From Bacillus rubiinfantis (lineage in GTDB: Bacteria > Bacillota > Bacilli > Bacillales > Cytobacillaceae), in NCBI GenBank assembly GCA_000752035.1, contig CCFE01000011.1, positions 64,501 through 128,500 of the forward strand: 64,000 bases of DNA, in the 5' to 3' direction. The first letter of the stretch is position 1. Each line of letters begins with the position of its first letter. A model generated the notes under the pieces. It did not search any database and was not told the DNA's origin. It saw only the letters and a list, made by a program, of their open reading frames with translations. The translations under genes and the position numbers were made by a program. Positions 16,915-26,629 of the stretch are shown here, piece by piece.

Positions 16915-18104
16915 CAGAGCACCAATACAGCTTTGAAACAAGGCTTTTGCATAATCAGCATAAAATCGATCCGGTAACGGGCGCTGTTAGTGTTCCTATA
17001 CAACACGCCTCCACATTTCATCAATATAATGTTGGCCAGTTTGGCAAATACGACTATGCTCGCAGCTTAAATCCTACGAGGGAAGCACTCGAAGATGTGA
17101 TTGCCGAGCTCGAAAATGGCATAAAAGGCTTTGCCTTCTCCTCTGGGATGGCAGCCATCTCAACCGCCTTTCTTTTGCTTTCCGCAGGTGACCATGTTGT
17201 CATCACCGAGGATGTATATGGCGGGACCTTTCGGATGGTTACTGAAGTACTCTCGCGTTTTGGAGTCGAACATACCTTTGTTGATATGACGGATATCACA
17301 CAGGTAAAACAGGCAATCCAGCCTAATACACGAGCATTCTATGTCGAAACACCATCAAATCCATTGTTAAAGGTGACAGATATTCGCGCGATCAGCAGTC
17401 TTGCGAAAGAAATTGGTGCCTTAACATTTGTCGATAACACCTTTTTGACTCCTGCATTACAAAGACCTTTAGAGCTTGGTGCTGATATTGTCCTACATAG
17501 TGCCACGAAATTTCTGTCAGGACATAGTGATGTCATCGCTGGGCTAGCTGTTGTCAAAGATGAGGAACTGGCAAAGCGATTAGGATTTTTACAAAACTCC
17601 TTTGGGGCAGTTCTAGGCGTTCAAGATGCCTGGCTCGTACTTAGAGGTTTAAAAACGCTTAGTGTTCGCTTGGAACATTCGCAAAAAGCTGCTCTGCAGA
17701 TTGCCGAATTTTTACAATCACATCCACAGATTGAAAAAGTATATTATCCTGGACTTAGCGACCATCCACATTATGAGTTGCAGCATGCCCAAGCACAAGG
17801 CGCCGGTGCCGTATTATCCTTTGAACTGAAAAGTGAGGCAGCATTGCGCTCATTTGTCTCGGGAGTAAACATTCCTGTCTTTGCCGTCAGCCTCGGAGCG
17901 GTTGAGTCTATTCTTTCGTATCCGGCAAAAATGTCTCATGCGGCGATGTCGCTTGCCGAGCGGGAAAAACGCGGCATTAAGAACAGTCTACTGCGATTAT
18001 CCGTTGGTCTTGAGAACCCAGATGACATGATTAACGATTTTTCATCCAGCCTAGAACAGTTAAGTGAAGCTAACTTAGCACTGCAACAAGGAGAATGTCC
18101 ATGA
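16911..18104 (+). CDS. metC: Cystathionine beta-lyase
   Basis: A 397-residue paralogue of the preceding enzyme, with PLP lysine K200 in HSATKFLSGHSD and phosphate loop SSGMAA. It cleaves cystathionine to homocysteine, pyruvate and ammonia, feeding the methyltransferases encoded next. It overlaps metI by 4 nt and yitJ by 4 nt (ATGA). It resembles Bacillus MetC (YjcJ) in length and order. Confidence 0.92.
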   Translation: MTEHQYSFETRLLHNQHKIDPVTGAVSVPIQHASTFHQYNVGQFGKYDYARSLNPTREALEDVIAELENGIKGFAFSSGMAAISTAFLLLSAGDHVVITEDVYGGTFRMVTEVLSRFGVEHTFVDMTDITQVKQAIQPNTRAFYVETPSNPLLKVTDIRAISSLAKEIGALTFVDNTFLTPALQRPLELGADIVLHSATKFLSGHSDVIAGLAVVKDEELAKRLGFLQNSFGAVLGVQDAWLVLRGLKTLSVRLEHSQKAALQIAEFLQSHPQIEKVYYPGLSDHPHYELQHAQAQGAGAVLSFELKSEAALRSFVSGVNIPVFAVSLGAVESILSYPAKMSHAAMSLAEREKRGIKNSLLRLSVGLENPDDMINDFSSSLEQLSEANLALQQGECP

Positions 18105-19966
18105 ATTTATTAGAAAAATTAACCAAGCAAATTCTTATTGCTGACGGTGCAATGGGCACATTACTTTATTCATACGGAACAGGAAGTTGTTTTGAAGAAC
18201 TGAACCTGTCACATCCGGAACAAATCCAGACGATTCATCAAGCCTATATTGAGGCCGGTGCCGATGTCATTCAAACAAATACGTACGCTGCCAACTATTT
18301 AAAGCTACAGCGTTATGGTTTGGAGGATGCTGTCAAGGAAATCAATAGTGCTGCGGTTCGTCATGCTCGAGCAGCAGCAGCAGGTACGGATACGTTTGTC
18401 CTCGGAACATTGGGAGGCAATCGCGGAATCAAACCCGAATCGATTTCAATTGACGAAATTAAGCGCAGTTTTCGTGAGCAGCTATACTGCCTGTTGCTAG
18501 AAGGAGTTGACGGTTTGCTGCTGGAAACCTTCTATGATTTAGAAGAGCTGGAAACCGTATTGTCAATTGCCCGCAAAGAAACGAAACTGCCCATCATTTC
18601 CCAAGTATCACTTCAGGAACCGGGTTTGTTGCAGAATCGAACGCCCATCAATGATGCCTTAACAAGATTGGAAGAGTTAGGTGCAGACGTTGTTGGCCTT
18701 AACTGCCGCTTAGGCCCGTACCATATGCTGTTAACCTTGGATCAAATCGAAATCCCAAAACAGGCGTTTCTGTCCGCCTATCCAAATGCCAGCCTGCCTG
18801 CCTATACAGATGGAAAGTTTCATTATGTTGGCGATGCTGATTATTTCCGAAACTCAGCGGAAAGCTTTCGCAGTCAAGGTGTGCGTTTACTTGGCGGCTG
18901 CTGCGGCACGACACCGGAACATATTAGAGCGTTTGCGTCCGCCCTTGAAGATCGAACACCCGTTACAAAAAAGGTGGTAAAATTAAAGCCTAAGGAAATA
19001 GTCATAACAGAAACAGCTGGGAAACGAGAGTTTGAACCGCTGCAAGACATTGTTAAAAAACGCCCTTCTGTCATTGTCGAGTTAGACCCGCCACGAAAGT
19101 TAACTACAAAGAAATTTTTCGAGGGCGCGAAGGCGTTAAGGGAAGCTGGAATTGATGCCTTAACCTTGGCAGATAATTCTTTGGCAACCGTAAGAATAGC
19201 AAATGATTCCTTAGGTTATTTGGTGAAGAAAGAGTTGGGGATGCGCCCGCTTATCCATCTTGCCTGCCGCGACCGCAATCTGATTGGTTTGCAATCACAT
19301 TTAATGGGCCTGCACACCCTTGGTATGCATGATATTTTAGCCATTACTGGTGATCCGGCCCGGGTCGGTGATTTCCCTGGGGCATCTTCCGTTTACGATG
19401 TCTCATCCTTTGAATTGATTCAAATGATTAAGAGGATGAACCAGGGGTTATCTTTTTCCGGAAAGGATTTGGGTGAAAAAACAGCCTTTAGCATTGCTGC
19501 TGCTTTCAACCCCAATGTCCGCTCTGTGGAAAAGGCAGTGAAACGCTTGGAGAAAAAAATTAGCTGCGGTGCTGATTACTTTATTTCACAGCCTGTTTTT
19601 TCCGAGGAAAAATTGCTGGAAGTCTATGAAGCTACAAAACATTTAGAAGCCCCGATTTATATTGGTTTGATGCCGCTAACGAGCAGTAAAAATGCCGAGT
19701 TTCTTCATAATGAAGTCCCTGGTATCAAGATTGCCGATTCGATTCGTGAGGTGATGTTTGCGTTCAATGACAACCCGGAGCAAGCGGCCCGAGAAGGGAT
19801 TGCGATTACCAAACAATTAATACATGCCGCACTCGATTTGTTTAATGGAATCTATCTAATTACACCATTTTTGCGCTATGAATTAACGCTGGAACTAGCC
19901 CTTTATACCAAAGAGCGGGCAAGTATTCTTAGGGGGAACAACTATGCAGAAACGACCATTTTCTGA
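18101..19966 (+). CDS. yitJ: Bifunctional homocysteine S-methyltransferase / 5,10-methylenetetrahydrofolate reductase
   Basis: The protein has 621 residues from the ATG at 18101, which has AAGGAG 7 nt upstream and forms the ATGA overlap with metC; the ATG at 18095 sits too close to that site. The N-terminal Hcy-binding domain (about 1-290) carries the zinc cysteines in GLNCR and GGCCGTTPEH. The C-terminal half (about 325-620) is a MetF-type TIM barrel with PSVIVELDPPR and AITGDPAR. It makes methyl-THF for MetH and may itself methylate homocysteine. Confidence 0.93.
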   Translation: MNLLEKLTKQILIADGAMGTLLYSYGTGSCFEELNLSHPEQIQTIHQAYIEAGADVIQTNTYAANYLKLQRYGLEDAVKEINSAAVRHARAAAAGTDTFVLGTLGGNRGIKPESISIDEIKRSFREQLYCLLLEGVDGLLLETFYDLEELETVLSIARKETKLPIISQVSLQEPGLLQNRTPINDALTRLEELGADVVGLNCRLGPYHMLLTLDQIEIPKQAFLSAYPNASLPAYTDGKFHYVGDADYFRNSAESFRSQGVRLLGGCCGTTPEHIRAFASALEDRTPVTKKVVKLKPKEIVITETAGKREFEPLQDIVKKRPSVIVELDPPRKLTTKKFFEGAKALREAGIDALTLADNSLATVRIANDSLGYLVKKELGMRPLIHLACRDRNLIGLQSHLMGLHTLGMHDILAITGDPARVGDFPGASSVYDVSSFELIQMIKRMNQGLSFSGKDLGEKTAFSIAAAFNPNVRSVEKAVKRLEKKISCGADYFISQPVFSEEKLLEVYEATKHLEAPIYIGLMPLTSSKNAEFLHNEVPGIKIADSIREVMFAFNDNPEQAAREGIAITKQLIHAALDLFNGIYLITPFLRYELTLELALYTKERASILRGNNYAETTIF

Positions 19967-22900
19967 GCAATTGAAAAAACGGATCCTTGTCATGGACGGG
20001 GCAATGGGAACGATGCTGCAGCAGGCTGAACTGACTGCAGACGATTTCGGTGGCGAGCAGTATGAGGGCTGCAATGAACAGTTAAACTTAACTGCCCCCG
20101 AAGTGATCGCGAATATTCACCGAGAATATCTTAACGCTGGTGCTGATATTATTGAAACAAATACATTCGGAGCGACAAGCATCGTTCTTGATGAATATGA
20201 ACTCGGCTTTAAAGCCTATGAAATTAATAAGAAAGCAGCCCAAATCGCCATAGCCGTGGCAGAGGAAATCTCAACTCCAGAGTGGCCCCGCTATGTTGCC
20301 GGATCAATGGGTCCGACAACAAAGACGCTCAGCGTTACCGGCGGGACAACGTTTGACGCCCTTGCTGCCGCCTATGAAGAACAGGCAATCGGCCTCATTG
20401 ATGGCGGCGTTGACCTGCTGCTGCTGGAAACAAGTCAGGATATGCTAAATGTCAAAGCAGGCTACGTTGGCATTCAGCAGGCTTTTGAAAAAACAGGGAA
20501 AACCTTGCCGCTCATCATTTCCGGGACAATCGAACCGATGGGAACGACGTTGGCTGGGCAATCAATTGAAGCCTTCTATATTTCGGTTGAGCATATGAAT
20601 CCGGTTGCTGTCGGCTTAAACTGTGCGACCGGCCCGGAATTCATGCAAGACCATGTCCGCTCACTGGCAGGCCTAGCTTCAACAGCCGTCAGCTGTTACC
20701 CAAATGCGGGTCTCCCTGATGAAGAAGGACATTATCATGAAACACCAGAAACATTAGCGAAAAAACTAGCCGACTTTGCCGCCCAAGGCTGGCTCAATAT
20801 TGTTGGCGGCTGCTGCGGCACGACTCCTGACCATATCCGCGCCATGGCAGAGGTTATGAAGGATATTGCACCAAGGGAAATCAAGCCGTCTAGTGTTCAT
20901 ATGGTATCAGGTATCGAACCGTTTATCTACGATGATCCTACACTCCGGCCCATTCTTGTCGGTGAGCGGACAAATGTCATTGGCTCAAGGAAATTCAAAC
21001 GGTTAATTGCGGAAGGGAAATTTGAAGAAGCCGCTGAAGTTGCCCGCGCGCAAGTTAAGGGCGGTGCCCATGTCATTGACCTATGTCTCGCTGACCCTGA
21101 CCGCGATGAGCTTATCGATATGGAGAACTTCATTCGCGAGGTCGTAAAAAAGGTAAAAGTGCCGCTCGTCATCGATTCAACTGATGAAAAGGTCATTGAA
21201 AAAGCACTCAACTATTCACAGGGTAAAGCCATCATCAATTCAATTAATTTAGAAGATGGTGAAGAGCGTTTTCAAGCTGTCGTTCCATTGATTCATCGCT
21301 ATGGTGCCGCGGTTGTTGTCGGGACGATTGACGAAGAAGGCATGGGGGTAACCGCAGAGCGTAAACTGGCGATTGCGGAGCGCTCGTATGACTTGCTGGT
21401 GAACAAATATCAGTTAAAGCCGCAGGACCTTATTTTTGACCCGTTGGTTTTTCCAGTCGGCACCGGCGACGAACAATATATTGGCTCAGCAAAAGCCACC
21501 GTTGATGGCATCCGAATGATTAAAGAACAGCTTCCTGGTGTGCAAACGATTCTTGGCATCAGCAACGTTTCCTTTGGCCTGCCACCAGTCGGCAGGGAAA
21601 TCTTAAATTCGGTATTTTTATATCACTGCACACAGGCTGGACTTGATTACGCAATTGTTAATACGGAAAAACTGGAGCGCTTTGCCTCGATTGCACCGGA
21701 AGAAGTGAAATTAGCCGAGGACCTGTTGTTTAACACAACTGATGAAACACTTGCCTTGTTTACTGATTTTTATCGCGACAAAAAGAAGGAAGACAAAGGC
21801 ACTGTTTTGAATTTAAGTCTTGCGGAACGGCTTGGCTACTATGTTGTCGAAGGTACGAAAGAAGGATTGTTGGCGGATTTAGAGGTTGCTCTCAGTGAGT
21901 ATCCCGCTCCACTAGATATTATCAATGGGCCATTAATGGATGGAATGAAGGAAGTCGGCCGTCTGTTTAATGATAACCAGCTCATTGTCGCAGAAGTGCT
22001 TCAAAGTGCTGAAGTGATGAAAACGGCGGTTGCTTATTTAGAACCACATATGGAAAAAGGCGATGTTTCCGCCTCAAAGGGGAAGGTTCTATTAGCAACA
22101 GTGAAAGGTGATGTCCATGACATCGGTAAAAACCTCGTCGATATTATTTTGAGCAATAACGGCTATGACGTCCATGACTTAGGAATTAAAGTCGCTCCAG
22201 CGGATTTGATCAAGGCCATTCGCGAGCAAAAGCCAGATATCGTCGGCTTATCTGGCTTACTTGTTAAATCGGCTCAGCAAATGGTGTTAACTGCCCAAGA
22301 TATGAAGGAAGCTGGCATTTCACTGCCAATCATGGTTGGCGGAGCCGCTTTATCGCGCAAGTTTACCGATACAAAAATTGCCAAAGAATATGATGGACTC
22401 GTTCTCTATGCGAAAGATGCGATGACTGGCCTTTCCCTTGCCAATCAGCTGCATTCACCTGAAGAGCGGGAAAAATTATTCGCGGAAAAAGAGGAGAAGC
22501 TGGCGGCTTTATCAGTACCAAAAGATACCCCGGTCCGCCCTGCAGGTTCCATTGCAGTAAAAACACGGTCGGCCGTGACAACCGAGGTGCCGGTATTTGT
22601 ACCTAAAGATACCATACGTCATGTCTTAAAATCATATTCTTTAGCGCATATCGAACCTTATATCAATATGCAGATGCTGATAGGGCATCATCTCGGACTA
22701 AAAGGCAAGGTCGCCAAGCTGCTCGCTGAAAAGGACGAAAAGGCAGTAAAAATTAAAGACATGGTTGATCAATTGCTTCGTGATGCCAGCGAAAACAATT
22801 GGATTACACCACGGGCTGTATATCAATTCTTCCCGGCGCAGGCAGACGGAAATAAGATATACATTTATGAGCCTGATTCTAGCGACGGTCGTGTAATCGA

Positions 22901-23396
22901 AACCTTTGATTTTCCTCGTCAAGAGTCGGCGCCACATCTTTGCTTAGCTGATTACCTAAAATCAGTGGACAGCGGCGAAATTGACTATGTGGGCTTCTTT
23001 ACGGTTACCGCTGGAAAAGGAATTCGTGAAGTGGCAGAAGGATTGAAGCAGGAAGGCAGATTCCTTGAATCTCATGCCCTGCAAGCATTGGCACTGGAGA
23101 CAGCAGAAGGATTAGCGGAATTTATTCACCGCCAGATGCGCGACCGCTGGGGCTTCCCTGATCACCTTGATTTTTCCATGCAAGATCGGTTCGCGGCGAA
23201 ATACCAAGGACAGCGTTTCTCCTTTGGCTACCCAGCTTGCCCTGATTTAGAGGATCAGAAGAAGCTATTTGGCTTACTTCACCCCGAAGAAATTGGTGTT
23301 ACATTAACGGACGGCTGCATGATGGAACCAGAGGCTTCCGTCTCAGCAATCGTCTTTGCTCATCCTGAAGCAAGATACTTTAACGTGTTGCGGTAG
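19944..23396 (+). CDS. metH: Cobalamin-dependent methionine synthase
   Basis: A full-length MetH of 1150 residues. The Hcy domain (1-about 310) has the zinc cysteines in GLNCATG and GGCCGTTPDH. The pterin-binding domain (about 335-610) has ERTNVIGSRKF. The cap and B12 domain (about 640-870) has DVHDIGKN with cobalt ligand H725, and the activation domain follows (about 890-1150, with YPACPDLEDQ). It transfers the methyl group from methyl-THF through cobalamin to homocysteine. It overlaps yitJ by 23 nt, with TAGGGGG upstream of the ATG. B12 dependence is notable because no B12-independent MetE gene is in the operon. Confidence 0.96.
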   Translation: MQKRPFSEQLKKRILVMDGAMGTMLQQAELTADDFGGEQYEGCNEQLNLTAPEVIANIHREYLNAGADIIETNTFGATSIVLDEYELGFKAYEINKKAAQIAIAVAEEISTPEWPRYVAGSMGPTTKTLSVTGGTTFDALAAAYEEQAIGLIDGGVDLLLLETSQDMLNVKAGYVGIQQAFEKTGKTLPLIISGTIEPMGTTLAGQSIEAFYISVEHMNPVAVGLNCATGPEFMQDHVRSLAGLASTAVSCYPNAGLPDEEGHYHETPETLAKKLADFAAQGWLNIVGGCCGTTPDHIRAMAEVMKDIAPREIKPSSVHMVSGIEPFIYDDPTLRPILVGERTNVIGSRKFKRLIAEGKFEEAAEVARAQVKGGAHVIDLCLADPDRDELIDMENFIREVVKKVKVPLVIDSTDEKVIEKALNYSQGKAIINSINLEDGEERFQAVVPLIHRYGAAVVVGTIDEEGMGVTAERKLAIAERSYDLLVNKYQLKPQDLIFDPLVFPVGTGDEQYIGSAKATVDGIRMIKEQLPGVQTILGISNVSFGLPPVGREILNSVFLYHCTQAGLDYAIVNTEKLERFASIAPEEVKLAEDLLFNTTDETLALFTDFYRDKKKEDKGTVLNLSLAERLGYYVVEGTKEGLLADLEVALSEYPAPLDIINGPLMDGMKEVGRLFNDNQLIVAEVLQSAEVMKTAVAYLEPHMEKGDVSASKGKVLLATVKGDVHDIGKNLVDIILSNNGYDVHDLGIKVAPADLIKAIREQKPDIVGLSGLLVKSAQQMVLTAQDMKEAGISLPIMVGGAALSRKFTDTKIAKEYDGLVLYAKDAMTGLSLANQLHSPEEREKLFAEKEEKLAALSVPKDTPVRPAGSIAVKTRSAVTTEVPVFVPKDTIRHVLKSYSLAHIEPYINMQMLIGHHLGLKGKVAKLLAEKDEKAVKIKDMVDQLLRDASENNWITPRAVYQFFPAQADGNKIYIYEPDSSDGRVIETFDFPRQESAPHLCLADYLKSVDSGEIDYVGFFTVTAGKGIREVAEGLKQEGRFLESHALQALALETAEGLAEFIHRQMRDRWGFPDHLDFSMQDRFAAKYQGQRFSFGYPACPDLEDQKKLFGLLHPEEIGVTLTDGCMMEPEASVSAIVFAHPEARYFNVLR

Positions 23397-23407
23397 AGTT
23401 AATGGAG

Positions 23408-23447
23408 TTCCGTGGAATCTCTCAATAGGAGTTCCACGGAATTTTTT
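23408..23447 (+). terminator. Terminator of the met operon
   Basis: TTCCGTGGAA pairs perfectly with TTCCACGGAA over a 14-nt loop and is followed by six Ts. Confidence 0.9.
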
Positions 23448-23772
23448 ATATAAATTTTAAATAGATATCAAAAAAAGATGGCTTGTCCTGCCCCTTTCTT
23501 CAAAATAGACGTAAAAATTCCCTCTATTTTGAAAAATACTTATATTTTCCTCGTTATAAAGGAACTTTTTCCTCCTATCTTATCCAAATCCTTGGATATT
23601 GCCTTATTTAGAGGTGTTAAGCGGAATTTATACGCTAATATCTGCCTTTTAAGCCTCAAAATTTTCATTAGACGGAAATTTTCCCCTTATGATTCTCCCC
23701 CTTACCTTCTGGGAATTCCTTCACAAAATTACCATGCTTTTTCGGAAGTTATTTAACTTTTGCATTTTGAAA
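23448..23772. other. Gene-free spacer
   Basis: AT-rich sequence between the met terminator and the marR promoter. A 92-codon frame at 23478-23756 has no ribosome site, odd composition and no recognisable motif, so it is not called. I see no structured RNA or repeat here. Confidence 0.5.
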
Positions 23773-23812
23773 TTGACAACATACAAAAATTCAGATATAG
23801 TTACCTAGGTAA
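23773..23812 (+). promoter_or_regulatory. marR-MFS promoter with overlapping palindromic operator
   Basis: TTGACA (23773-23778), a 17-nt spacer and TATAGT (23796-23801). The perfect 12-bp palindrome TTACCTAGGTAA (23801-23812) starts on the last base of the -10 box. A dimeric repressor bound there would block transcription, so autoregulation by the MarR protein encoded next is likely. Confidence 0.75.
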
Positions 23813-23823
23813 TTAATTTTGAA

Positions 23824-24264
23824 ATGGAGTTTATGATAATCCACCACCAACTATTCCATACCTTACACCAATTATCCCGCCACACCACTAATCAACTAAA
23901 TGACGCTTTGAAACCACTAGGTTTATACGGTTCACAATGGGCCGTTCTTTTTGTGTTAAAAAGAAAAGGTTCCTTAACGCAAAAAGAACTTTGTGACTAC
24001 CTTTTTGTCGAAGCCCCGCCGATGACTCGGACGATTCAGCGCCTTGTCAAGCAAGGTTATGTCCGGCAAGTTCAGGGCGGCCGGGACAAACGGGAAAAGT
24101 ATATTGAATTAACAGAAGCAGCCTTGTTGGAGTATCACAAATGGGAGAAAGTTGTCAATGACGTTAACGGCGAACTGCTAAATTGCCTCCCACCATCCTC
24201 TCAACAGGAACTATTCACCCTGCAAAACAGCTGGCTGCAACTACTATTAAAAGGGAGAGATTAA
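23824..24264 (+). CDS. MarR-family transcriptional regulator
   Basis: A 146-residue winged-helix protein. The recognition region KGSLTQKELCDYLFVEAPPMTRTIQRLVKQGYV is followed by the wing RQVQGGRDKREKYIELTEA, which is classical MarR. It is the first gene behind a promoter with a palindromic operator and is followed directly by a transporter gene. It probably represses both until a toxic ligand binds. Starts at 23824 and 23833 are both possible, and neither has an ideal ribosome site. Confidence 0.9.
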   Translation: MEFMIIHHQLFHTLHQLSRHTTNQLNDALKPLGLYGSQWAVLFVLKRKGSLTQKELCDYLFVEAPPMTRTIQRLVKQGYVRQVQGGRDKREKYIELTEAALLEYHKWEKVVNDVNGELLNCLPPSSQQELFTLQNSWLQLLLKGRD

Positions 24265-25482
24265 ATGACATCACAACCAAAACTATGGACAAAAAACTTT
24301 ATTAGTATTTCTTTAAGCAACTTTTTTGTATTCTTTTCTTTTTATATTTTACTTGTTACGTTGCCAACCTACTCTATTAATGTGTTACACACCAGTGCTT
24401 CACAGGCAGGTTTAATGACCACGATATTCTTACTTTCTGCGATTGTATCACGCCCGCTTGCTGGTCAATGGCTGGAACGCGCTGGAAATAAAAAAGTGCT
24501 GCCTACCGCTGTCATTCTATTTGCAGGTGCTTCTCTGTTTTACTTTTTTCCAAAAACCTTGATTGGATTCCTCGTCATCCGTCTTTTACATGGGATTGGC
24601 TTTGGCATGGCGACAACCGCAATTGGTGGCATTGTTGCTGATATCATACCAAGTGCACGTCGTGGCGAAGGGATGGGCTATTTTGTTCTCTCAACCAATA
24701 TGGCCATGGTATTGGGGCCGTTTATTGGGTTAACGACTATGCAACATTGGGGTGCTCATATTTTGTTTATCCTTGCTGGAGCTATCGCGTTCGTATCGCT
24801 GCTTACCGCTGTCAGCGTCAAGTTGAAAGTTCCTGAAAACAGCTCAAAAATAGAAGTATTATCATCGTTTTCCTTAAAAGGGTTGTTTGAACCATCGGCG
24901 ATACCAATTTCAGTTGTCGGCAGTTTCTTGGCGATTGTCTATTCTTCCTTACTGTCATTTGTCTCTATTTACGCAACTGAGATTCATGTTGCCCATGTAT
25001 CAAGTTTATTTTTTGTCGTTTATGCAGTCGTACTCTTATTGTCGAGACCCTTTACTGGCAAATGGCTCGATTACTTTGGTCCTAACGTGATTTCTTATCC
25101 ATGTCTGCTATTATTTGCAATCGGCATGTTCATCTTAAGCCAGAGCCATGGCGTTTTTACCTTCCTGCTGTCAGCGGGGATTATTGGCTTAGGCTGGGGA
25201 ACGCTTTTTCCTACCTTTCAAACGATTGCGATTCAAGATGCCGAGCCGCGAAAACGCGGGCTGGCCACAGCTACTTTCCTATCAATCTATGATATCGGGA
25301 TGGCCCTTGGTTCATTTGTCGTTGGCCTGATTGTCGCAAAGATGGATTACAGTACGTTGTATTTCCTACTATCTTTTTATGTGCTGATTGGCGCTGGGCT
25401 ATTCTTTTTCCTTCATACGAACAAAAAGCTAAAAACTAAGGCCATAAGTAACGATCAAACAGCTAGAATGCAGGAAATATAA
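24265..25482 (+). CDS. MFS transporter (12 TM) controlled by the adjacent MarR
   Basis: A 405-residue protein with about 12 hydrophobic segments. The MFS loop 2-3 signature is present in degenerate form (SRPLAGQWLERAGNKKVLP) and recurs in the second half (SRPFTGKWLDYFGPNV). The start follows the marR stop with no gap, so the genes are co-transcribed. It is likely an efflux pump for a small lipophilic compound. The substrate is not deducible. Confidence 0.88.
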   Translation: MTSQPKLWTKNFISISLSNFFVFFSFYILLVTLPTYSINVLHTSASQAGLMTTIFLLSAIVSRPLAGQWLERAGNKKVLPTAVILFAGASLFYFFPKTLIGFLVIRLLHGIGFGMATTAIGGIVADIIPSARRGEGMGYFVLSTNMAMVLGPFIGLTTMQHWGAHILFILAGAIAFVSLLTAVSVKLKVPENSSKIEVLSSFSLKGLFEPSAIPISVVGSFLAIVYSSLLSFVSIYATEIHVAHVSSLFFVVYAVVLLLSRPFTGKWLDYFGPNVISYPCLLLFAIGMFILSQSHGVFTFLLSAGIIGLGWGTLFPTFQTIAIQDAEPRKRGLATATFLSIYDIGMALGSFVVGLIVAKMDYSTLYFLLSFYVLIGAGLFFFLHTNKKLKTKAISNDQTARMQEI

Positions 25483-25495
25483 GAACCAAAAGAAC

Positions 25496-25526
25496 GCGGA
25501 ATCCTGAAATAGGGCTCCGCTTTTTT
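25496..25526 (+). terminator. Terminator after the MFS gene
   Basis: GCGGA/TCCGC outer stem with an inner TCC/GGG pairing, followed by six Ts. Confidence 0.8.
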
Positions 25527-25576
25527 CGTTATTTATGTGCATCTACATTTTGTCGAACTCATTCTTCAAATTGAGA

Positions 25577-25744
25577 GCTGCTTTCTACAAGTTTCTTGGG
25601 TCATTCTACAAATAGATAGCTGCTTTCTACAAAATTAATGGGTGATTCTACAATTAGATAGCTGCTTTCTACAAATTAAATGGGGCATTCTACAAATAGA
25701 TAGCTGCTTTCTACAAATTTAATGGGTCATTCTACAATTTATCA
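25577..25744. repeat. Tandem array, four units of exactly 42 bp
   Basis: Units begin GCTGCTTTCTAC at 25577, 25619, 25661 and 25703. Each contains TTCTACAA twice about 23 bp apart, with a variable AATGGG(T/G) centre, so the unit itself looks like a doubled half-element. Degenerate copies (ATCTACAA, ATCTGCAA) continue to about 25785. No coding potential is evident. Confidence 0.9.
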
Positions 25745-25931
25745 TCTTCAATCTACAAAATTACCACTCTTATCTGCAATTTTTGGATAAAAATGGTAAA
25801 TACTCATAAGATACAAAATCTGAGCAATTCATTCGTATCACGAAAATATCGAAAGAAGCAGTTTATTTTACTTTTTCCACTTATTAGAAGATAATAGTAA
25901 GAGTAAAGTTTTCTTTTAGGAGGTTTTTGAG

Positions 25932-26495
25932 ATGTTTGATGTAGTTATTATTGGCGCCGGCCCTGCAGGCGCAAGTGCCGCTTTATTTACCGCAAAAGCT
26001 GGTAAAAAAACATTAGTACTTGACAATGATAAGAGCGTTACAAAACGTGCATGGATTGAAAACCATTATGGAGTGAAGGAAATTACCGGTCCTGACCTAG
26101 TCGAAATCGGTAAAGAACAAGCCCGCAAATTCGGTGCAGAAATCGTCCAGGCTACCGCAACTGATATTCAAAAAACGGAGAATGGCTTTAGAGTTCAGAC
26201 TGATGACAATCAGTATGAAGCAACACATGTAATTGTGGCAACTGGCATGCTCGCGGATCTTGCGGAAAAAGCTGGTCTGCAAACAAAACCAGGTACGGAA
26301 CCACGTGTAAAAACCATTCTTGATGTCGACGCTGCAGGAAAAACAAATATTGACGGCGTTTGGGCTGCAGGCACAATTGCTGGTGTCAGCATGCACACCA
26401 TTATTACTGCCGGTGATGGTGCCAAGGTTGCCATTAACGTCGTCAGTGAACTAAATGGCGAACGCTATGTTGACCATGATATTTTAAAATCCTAA
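25932..26495 (+). CDS. Single-domain FAD-dependent oxidoreductase (thioredoxin-reductase-like, no NADPH domain)
   Basis: A 187-residue protein. The FAD Rossmann motif IIGAGPAGASAALF is at residues 6-19, VIVATGM at about 101-107, and the C-terminal FAD motif GVWAAGTIAG and HTIITAGDGAKVAI near 148-170 is as in thioredoxin reductases. The inserted NADPH-binding domain and CxxC found in about 315-residue TrxR are absent. It may take electrons from another protein or from NAD(P)H directly. It is a monocistron with AGGAGG upstream and a terminator behind it. Confidence 0.85.
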   Translation: MFDVVIIGAGPAGASAALFTAKAGKKTLVLDNDKSVTKRAWIENHYGVKEITGPDLVEIGKEQARKFGAEIVQATATDIQKTENGFRVQTDDNQYEATHVIVATGMLADLAEKAGLQTKPGTEPRVKTILDVDAAGKTNIDGVWAAGTIAGVSMHTIITAGDGAKVAINVVSELNGERYVDHDILKS

Positions 26496-26507
26496 CAATA
26501 CTTAGTG

Positions 26508-26532
26508 AACCCCCAGTTATTGGGGGTTTTTT
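26508..26532 (+). terminator. Terminator after the FAD protein gene
   Basis: AACCCCCA/TGGGGGTT with a 5-nt loop and a T-run. Confidence 0.92.
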
Positions 26533-26555
26533 AATTTACTCGCTAAAAAAATCTG

Positions 26556-26584
26556 TTGACAATATACCTCCTTCCTCTTAAAAT
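26556..26584 (+). promoter_or_regulatory. Sigma-A promoter of the DHA2 exporter
   Basis: A perfect TTGACA (26556-26561), a 17-nt spacer and TAAAAT (26579-26584), 45 nt before the start codon. Confidence 0.75.
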
Positions 26585-26629
26585 TTCATTATCTTTTGAA
26601 AAAAATTCCTATTATTAAGGAGATTTTCT

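Noticed and set aside
23478..23756. A 92-codon frame after the met operon
   Set aside because: No ribosome site, no motif, Ile/Leu/Lys-rich composition expected from AT-rich spacer.
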